From Patescibacteria group bacterium (GTDB lineage: Bacteria > Patescibacteria > UBA1384 > CAILIB01): 8,974 nucleotides of DNA. Position numbers and translations under genes: made by a program. Of the stretch, positions 5,977 to 8,974 are shown piece by piece. The stretch covers positions 1-8,974 of the forward strand of contig JAJFBK010000018.1 of the NCBI GenBank assembly GCA_020696955.1, in the 5' to 3' direction. Position 1 is the first letter of the stretch, and the number at the start of each line of letters is the position of its first letter. The notes under the pieces were generated by a model. The model worked only from the letters and a program-made list of their open reading frames with translations. It did not search any database and was not told the origin of the DNA.

Positions 5977-7036
5977 TGGGAAGAACGCTTATCGAGGCGT
6001 CCTGCATTTCAAGCATCTGGCTCTCGGTTTTGGTAATAAGGGTAAACTTGTTTTCTACGTTTCCGAGGCGCTTGTCGCTCAGTTCGTAGCTCTGCTGGGC
6101 GTGACGAAGGTGGACGCCCATCTTCTCGTGTAGTTCTCGGAACTTGCCGAATTCTCCTTGGAGCCCAGAAAGGTTCTTCTGGATCTCTTTGGCACTTTTT
6201 TCAATCTCCATACCTCGAAGACCAAAGAGAATGACCTGCAAATAGGCGTACACGCTGCTTGGTGAAACTGGAATGATGTGCTTGGAAAAAGCGTAGTTTA
6301 GCAGTTGCATATCCTCTTCATCCTGAATGAAGGCCTGGTAGTAAACGTTTTCAGCAGGCACGTACATGAGGGCGATGTCTAAGGTTCCTTCGTTAGGAAG
6401 GATATATTTCTTGGCGATTTCGTCGATCCGCTTCTTCATGTCTTGCAGGAACTGTTTTTTATGGAGGGCCTTTTGATCTTCTTCAGCTTCTACCATCCGG
6501 GTAAAGTTTTCCAGGCTGAACTTGGAGTCTATCGGGAGTAGCAAGCCGTCTCGTAAGATGACCACGGCGTCACAGGTTTCCCCGCTCTTGAACCGGTACT
6601 GCATCTTGAAGTGGCCGGCTGGAATGATCTGTCCGATAAGTTCCGCTAACCAGATTTCCCCCATTCCTCCACGCATCTTCGGTGCTTGGAGAATCTTTTG
6701 CAGGCCAGAAATATCTTTTCCTAAGTCAAAGATCCGCTTGTTAGCTTCTTCCAACTGCATAAGCTTTCCCTGAACGTCCGAAACCACTTTGGTGGCGTGG
6801 TCGATACGGCTGTGTACCATGTGGCTGCTTCGGTCCTGGGCTTCTTGCTGCTTGCTTAGCTGCTGGAGTAGGAGCTGAGTAGTTTGCTGAAGCTGTTGCC
6901 CCTGCTGTTGATTAAGCTGGGCAATCGCCTGCTGCAATGAGACGGAAGAGGTGTCTTTGGACTGTAATTTCCAGAGTAAAAAAGCAACAAGCGCTAACAA
7001 AGAGATGGTAACGACAAGAAGGGCTATCAGTTCCAT
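5966..7036 (-). CDS. rmuC: RmuC-family protein (DNA recombination/nuclease-like)
   Basis: RmuC proteins were found as factors limiting inversion at short inverted repeats, and they carry a predicted PD-(D/E)XK nuclease-like core. Here 356 residues begin with one membrane helix (about 3-22). A long Gln-rich coiled-coil stretch follows (about 34-68, many QQ pairs) and continues helical to about 115. The RmuC domain has KMRGGMGEIWLAELI (120-134), Asp156, and PIDSKF (168-173), which together fit the acidic and lysine active-site pattern. YILPNEGTLDIALMYVPAENVYY and SPSSVYAYLQVILFGLRGMEIE are typical later blocks. A C-terminal coiled coil ends the protein. It is shorter than the E. coli protein. 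It is the first gene of the operon, has no visible Shine-Dalgarno and has a predicted leader of about 29 nt. Family is firm; activity here is inferred. Confidence 0.95.
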   Translation of the reverse strand: MELIALLVVTISLLALVAFLLWKLQSKDTSSVSLQQAIAQLNQQQGQQLQQTTQLLLQQLSKQQEAQDRSSHMVHSRIDHATKVVSDVQGKLMQLEEANKRIFDLGKDISGLQKILQAPKMRGGMGEIWLAELIGQIIPAGHFKMQYRFKSGETCDAVVILRDGLLLPIDSKFSLENFTRMVEAEEDQKALHKKQFLQDMKKRIDEIAKKYILPNEGTLDIALMYVPAENVYYQAFIQDEEDMQLLNYAFSKHIIPVSPSSVYAYLQVILFGLRGMEIEKSAKEIQKNLSGLQGEFGKFRELHEKMGVHLRHAQQSYELSDKRLGNVENKFTLITKTESQMLEMQDASISVLPNEQ

Positions 7037-7071
7037 GGCGAAAACTATGGTTAAGCTAGTAGTTCCTTACC

Positions 7072-7100
7072 AGTATAGCACAAATTTACGGGAATTGTTC
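7072..7100 (-). promoter_or_regulatory. Extended -10 promoter of the rmuC-rluD-RHH-secDF-gmk operon
   Basis: The minus strand carries TATACT (7077-7072) preceded by TG and one base, making an extended -10. The -35 region is weak (GAACAA at 7100-7095 with a 17-base spacer), as tolerated with extended -10 elements. Transcription would start near 7065. A bulged inverted repeat (ACAAATT at 7080-7086, AATTGT at 7093-7098) lies in the spacer and could be an operator. The promoter call is moderate; the operator is speculative. Confidence 0.6.
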
Positions 7101-7159
7101 GGTATCTTCACAGCGTGTCCTCCGAGTGCTTGGCGTATGGCGGGAAGAGTCCTCATGCA

Positions 7160-7188
7160 TTGACAAATCAGGTTATTTAGGGTATTCT
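7160..7188 (+). promoter_or_regulatory. Promoter for the gene at 7245
   Basis: A perfect -35 TTGACA (7160-7165) and a -10 TATTCT (7183-7188) are separated by 17 bases. The predicted transcript start is near 7195, giving a leader of about 50 nt. It is divergent from the rmuC promoter, with the two -35 regions about 60 bases apart. Confidence 0.7.
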
Positions 7189-7230
7189 TGACGATCGCTT
7201 TGAGGGATCATGTTTCTTCGGCGCATCATA

Positions 7231-7236
7231 AGGAGG
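7231..7236 (+). promoter_or_regulatory. Perfect ribosome binding site fixing the ATG at 7245
   Basis: AGGAGG, extended by an A on the 5' side, lies eight bases before ATG 7245-7247. It rules against the in-frame TTG at 7188, which overlaps the promoter -10. Confidence 0.85.
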
Positions 7237-7244
7237 GCATCAAA

Positions 7245-8114
7245 ATGTCCCATGCACTTTGTTATTTAACGGCGAAAGTAATGCCAAACGGCTGCATCGT
7301 TGCCAATACCACTGACACCCAAATTCTGGAAGGGCCAAGGCCTAAGTCGGCGATTGAGTTTGGTGGAGACGAGGGCCAGTTGCTCTCTCTCAACCAACGC
7401 GTACCGGGTACTGCTATTAACACCAGAGCGCGGGGTGGTTGCGGAGTTGGAGCGTTTGCTCGCTTAGACGCTTTTAAGAATACCGCAGAATTTTCAAAGA
7501 GGTTTTCCGTCTCTGGAGATACTGAAGTCCTAATCTGTGTAGTCAGAGATCCTTGTGCTCCCGGCAGTGTCGGGATGGACGTTGCAAACGGAATCCAGGC
7601 TCACGAAGACCCTTTCTTCTGGGGTATTATGGAATCTGTTGAGATAGGGCTTCATACTTCCGAGGGATGGGGGCGCTTTCTACTTCCAGTAGAGTTGGCT
7701 CGATATCAGGACCGTTTTGACCATGAGCAGCTAGAAGTGTGGAAATCCATAGCCCCAGATATTTCTCGAGGACAGGATATTCGCTTAACCATCAAGCATG
7801 TGCGAGCCGATTCCTTAAACGGAATACCCTGCATTCTTTCTACTGAGAAAACCAGTGTCGAGGTTGTGCAGGCAATTGATTTCTATCTTGAGGGAGATGG
7901 TTGGATGGTCATTGATACGGAATTACTTCCAAACGGTAGTCCGCTTGGAAGGGGTATTTCGGGGATTTGTCTTAGCAGGCAAGGTCCTCCCCTGATTATT
8001 TCTTTAGGAAAAGAAGGGTTTGATTCTCGATTTCCGGTAGGCGTATATACGCCAGCAGGTTTGGGAATCACCTACAATGCAAAAGTCAAATCAGTCATGA
8101 ACGCAATTCGCTAA
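7245..8114 (+). CDS. Single-gene protein of unknown function
   Basis: The product is 289 residues from the ATG at 7245, chosen because of the perfect AGGAGG upstream. I do not recognise the family. No signal peptide or membrane segment is seen, so it is probably cytoplasmic. Many short strand-like, Gly- and Pro-punctuated stretches suggest a beta-rich fold. Notable pieces are a glycine-rich ARGGCGVGAFARL (about 62-74), several cysteines (6, 17, 66, 98, 104) not arranged as a clear metal site, a C-V-V-R-D-P-C segment (98-104), and GLHTSEGWGRFLLP in the middle. It stands alone on the plus strand between two minus-strand units, with its own promoter, leader and strong terminator. Codon use and expression signals look genuine, so a real, expressed gene is likely. 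No function is assigned. Confidence 0.85.
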   Translation: MSHALCYLTAKVMPNGCIVANTTDTQILEGPRPKSAIEFGGDEGQLLSLNQRVPGTAINTRARGGCGVGAFARLDAFKNTAEFSKRFSVSGDTEVLICVVRDPCAPGSVGMDVANGIQAHEDPFFWGIMESVEIGLHTSEGWGRFLLPVELARYQDRFDHEQLEVWKSIAPDISRGQDIRLTIKHVRADSLNGIPCILSTEKTSVEVVQAIDFYLEGDGWMVIDTELLPNGSPLGRGISGICLSRQGPPLIISLGKEGFDSRFPVGVYTPAGLGITYNAKVKSVMNAIR

Positions 8115-8121
8115 GCCCATT

Positions 8122-8157
8122 AAAAAATACCCCCACAGTTTCGTGGGGGTATTTTTG
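8122..8157. terminator. Bidirectional terminator between convergent genes
   Basis: AAAAATACCCCCAC (8123-8136) and GTGGGGGTATTTTT (8143-8156) form a perfect 14-bp stem with a six-base loop. Ts follow on the plus strand and As precede (Ts on the minus strand). It starts 8 bases after the stop of the 7245 gene and lies 4 bases from the stop of the epimerase gene, so it ends both transcripts. Confidence 0.95.
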
Positions 8158-8160
8158 TTC

Positions 8161-8974
8161 CTATAATCCCAATCGCTCTTCTTCAGTTCTAAAGAGGTTC
8201 TCCCCTCTTTTCAGCCTTGCTAATAATTGGGTAACAATCTTTTCCGATACCTTCTCTCCATAAATGTTTCCGACAGAGGCCAGATCCTTATTTCCAATTG
8301 CTCCTTTGATGATTTCTACCACGAAGTCACTGTCAGTTGGTGGAGCCAAGACGTTTCCACCGGCCAAAATTGATTCCGGCCTGTCAGATCCGAAACGCAA
8401 AGTGACGCAGGGAACTCCCAGAATATTCATCTCTTCCTGCATGCTGCCAGAATCAGTGGCGACTAGGGCGCATTCACGCATGGCAGCGATAACGTCACGG
8501 TAATATGGCCATACTTCCGAGTAAATGAAGGTTTCCGGAAACTCATTTACAAGGGCGTTGATCCGATCACGCAGACCGTACTGGTCAATGGCAGTTTCGG
8601 TGCCGAAAAGGGAAATAAGGAGTACTTGCTCCCCTGCTTTTACCAGTTTCTCCATAGCCTCGATAAGAACGGTGAACCGCTTTTGATCTTGGGTGTTTTC
8701 CCTTCGGTGAATGCAGAAACGAATGAATCTTCCCCCCTTGATCTGGGGATAGGTTTCAAAAATAGTCGATTTCTCCGAATCGGCAATAGCTTGTACGGTA
8801 GCATCGGCCACGGTGTTACCGGTTACGACGATTCGATCAGGGGTAAAGCCTTCAGAAATCAGGAATTCCTTAACCAGTTCGACAGGAGCGGCGTAAAATC
8901 CACTGGCTGGTTCGGAAACCCTGGTATTAAACTGCTCTGGAAAAGGCTCCATGCTTCCCTGTTCAAAATTAGAA
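8161..8974 (-). CDS. UDP-N-acetylglucosamine 2-epimerase-type protein (N-terminus outside window)
   Basis: This gene belongs to the family that interconverts UDP-GlcNAc and UDP-ManNAc for envelope polysaccharides. The frame is open to the window edge and seven codons precede the ATG at 8952, so that Met is internal. About 270 residues are visible of a protein usually near 370. The first visible part, E-Q-G...PFPEQFN, aligns with the EAGL...PEEINR region of WecB but is divergent: the usual Arg after EAGL is missing. Further on come IVVTGNTVADAT, HRREN with its catalytic-region His (about 82-86 counted from Met 8952), ATDSGSMQEEMNILGVPCVTLR, and a DRPE...GGNVL segment, all family hallmarks. The stop is TAG, 4 bases from a strong shared terminator. 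The family is firm; the exact sugar substrate is less certain because of the altered N-terminal loop. Confidence 0.88.
   Translation of the reverse strand, partial: SNFEQGSMEPFPEQFNTRVSEPASGFYAAPVELVKEFLISEGFTPDRIVVTGNTVADATVQAIADSEKSTIFETYPQIKGGRFIRFCIHRRENTQDQKRFTVLIEAMEKLVKAGEQVLLISLFGTETAIDQYGLRDRINALVNEFPETFIYSEVWPYYRDVIAAMRECALVATDSGSMQEEMNILGVPCVTLRFGSDRPESILAGGNVLAPPTDSDFVVEIIKGAIGNKDLASVGNIYGEKVSEKIVTQLLARLKRGENLFRTEEERLGL

Noticed and set aside
7188..7244. In-frame TTG start giving a 308-residue form of the plus-strand orphan
   Set aside because: The TTG overlaps the -10 of the predicted promoter and has no ribosome binding site, whereas ATG 7245 has a perfect one.
7210..7269. Short ORF of about 19 codons (ATG 7210) overlapping the start of the orphan gene, possible leader peptide
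   Set aside because: Its only SD-like bases are poorly spaced, and it overlaps the strong ribosome binding site of the real gene. It is probably chance.
7188..8071. Minus-strand open frame within the orphan gene (7883-8071)
   Set aside because: It is short, Pro/Ser-rich and without initiation signals; the plus-strand reading has promoter, SD and terminator.
1..8974. UGA recoding as in some candidate phyla
   Set aside because: TGA acts as a normal stop at 4313-4315, and no gene needs read-through of TGA.

Overview
The window looks like a compact bacterial chromosome segment. It carries core housekeeping functions (protein export, rRNA modification, nucleotide metabolism, recombination) plus several proteins I cannot name. 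All three stop codons are used as stops: TGA ends the RHH/nucleotidyltransferase gene and TAG ends the epimerase gene, so there is no sign of UGA recoding. Short divergent housekeeping proteins, orphan genes, separate adjacent secD and secF, and a ribbon-helix-helix domain fused to a sugar-nucleotidyltransferase fold together suggest a candidate-phyla (Patescibacteria/CPR-type) bacterium. That placement is an inference of modest confidence.

Layout. At 1-339 (+) is the C-terminal end of an unrecognised protein. It converges on a minus-strand P-loop kinase-like gene (531-1295), with a shared bidirectional terminator at 480-517 and a perfect 11-bp inverted repeat at 426-461 between them. The kinase gene has its own promoter (about 1376-1404), a 5' leader of about 74 nt and a strong ribosome binding site that favours a TTG start.

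The centre (1513-7036, all minus) reads as one tight six-gene operon transcribed rmuC, rluD-like pseudouridine synthase, RHH/nucleotidyltransferase fusion, secD, secF, gmk. The junctions are an 11-nt overlap, then gaps of 23, 5, 11 and 0 nt. It has one visible promoter, an extended -10 near 7072, and a strong terminator at 1464-1500. None of the six genes has a clear Shine-Dalgarno sequence, whereas the two single genes beside the operon have near-perfect ones.

A divergent single gene of unknown function (7245-8114, +) has a clear TTGACA promoter, a perfect ribosome binding site and a strong terminator. That terminator is shared with a convergent minus-strand UDP-GlcNAc 2-epimerase-type gene (8161-8974), whose N-terminus lies beyond the window. 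SecD and SecF would act together on the Sec translocon. GMK makes GDP, the pseudouridine synthase modifies RNA, and RmuC is a DNA-metabolism protein. The least expected member of the operon is the RHH fusion: its nucleotidyltransferase domain appears to have lost the catalytic loop, so it may be a ligand-sensing DNA-binding regulator.

No gene-free stretch reaches 300 bases, and I saw no rRNA, tRNA, CRISPR array or insertion sequence.
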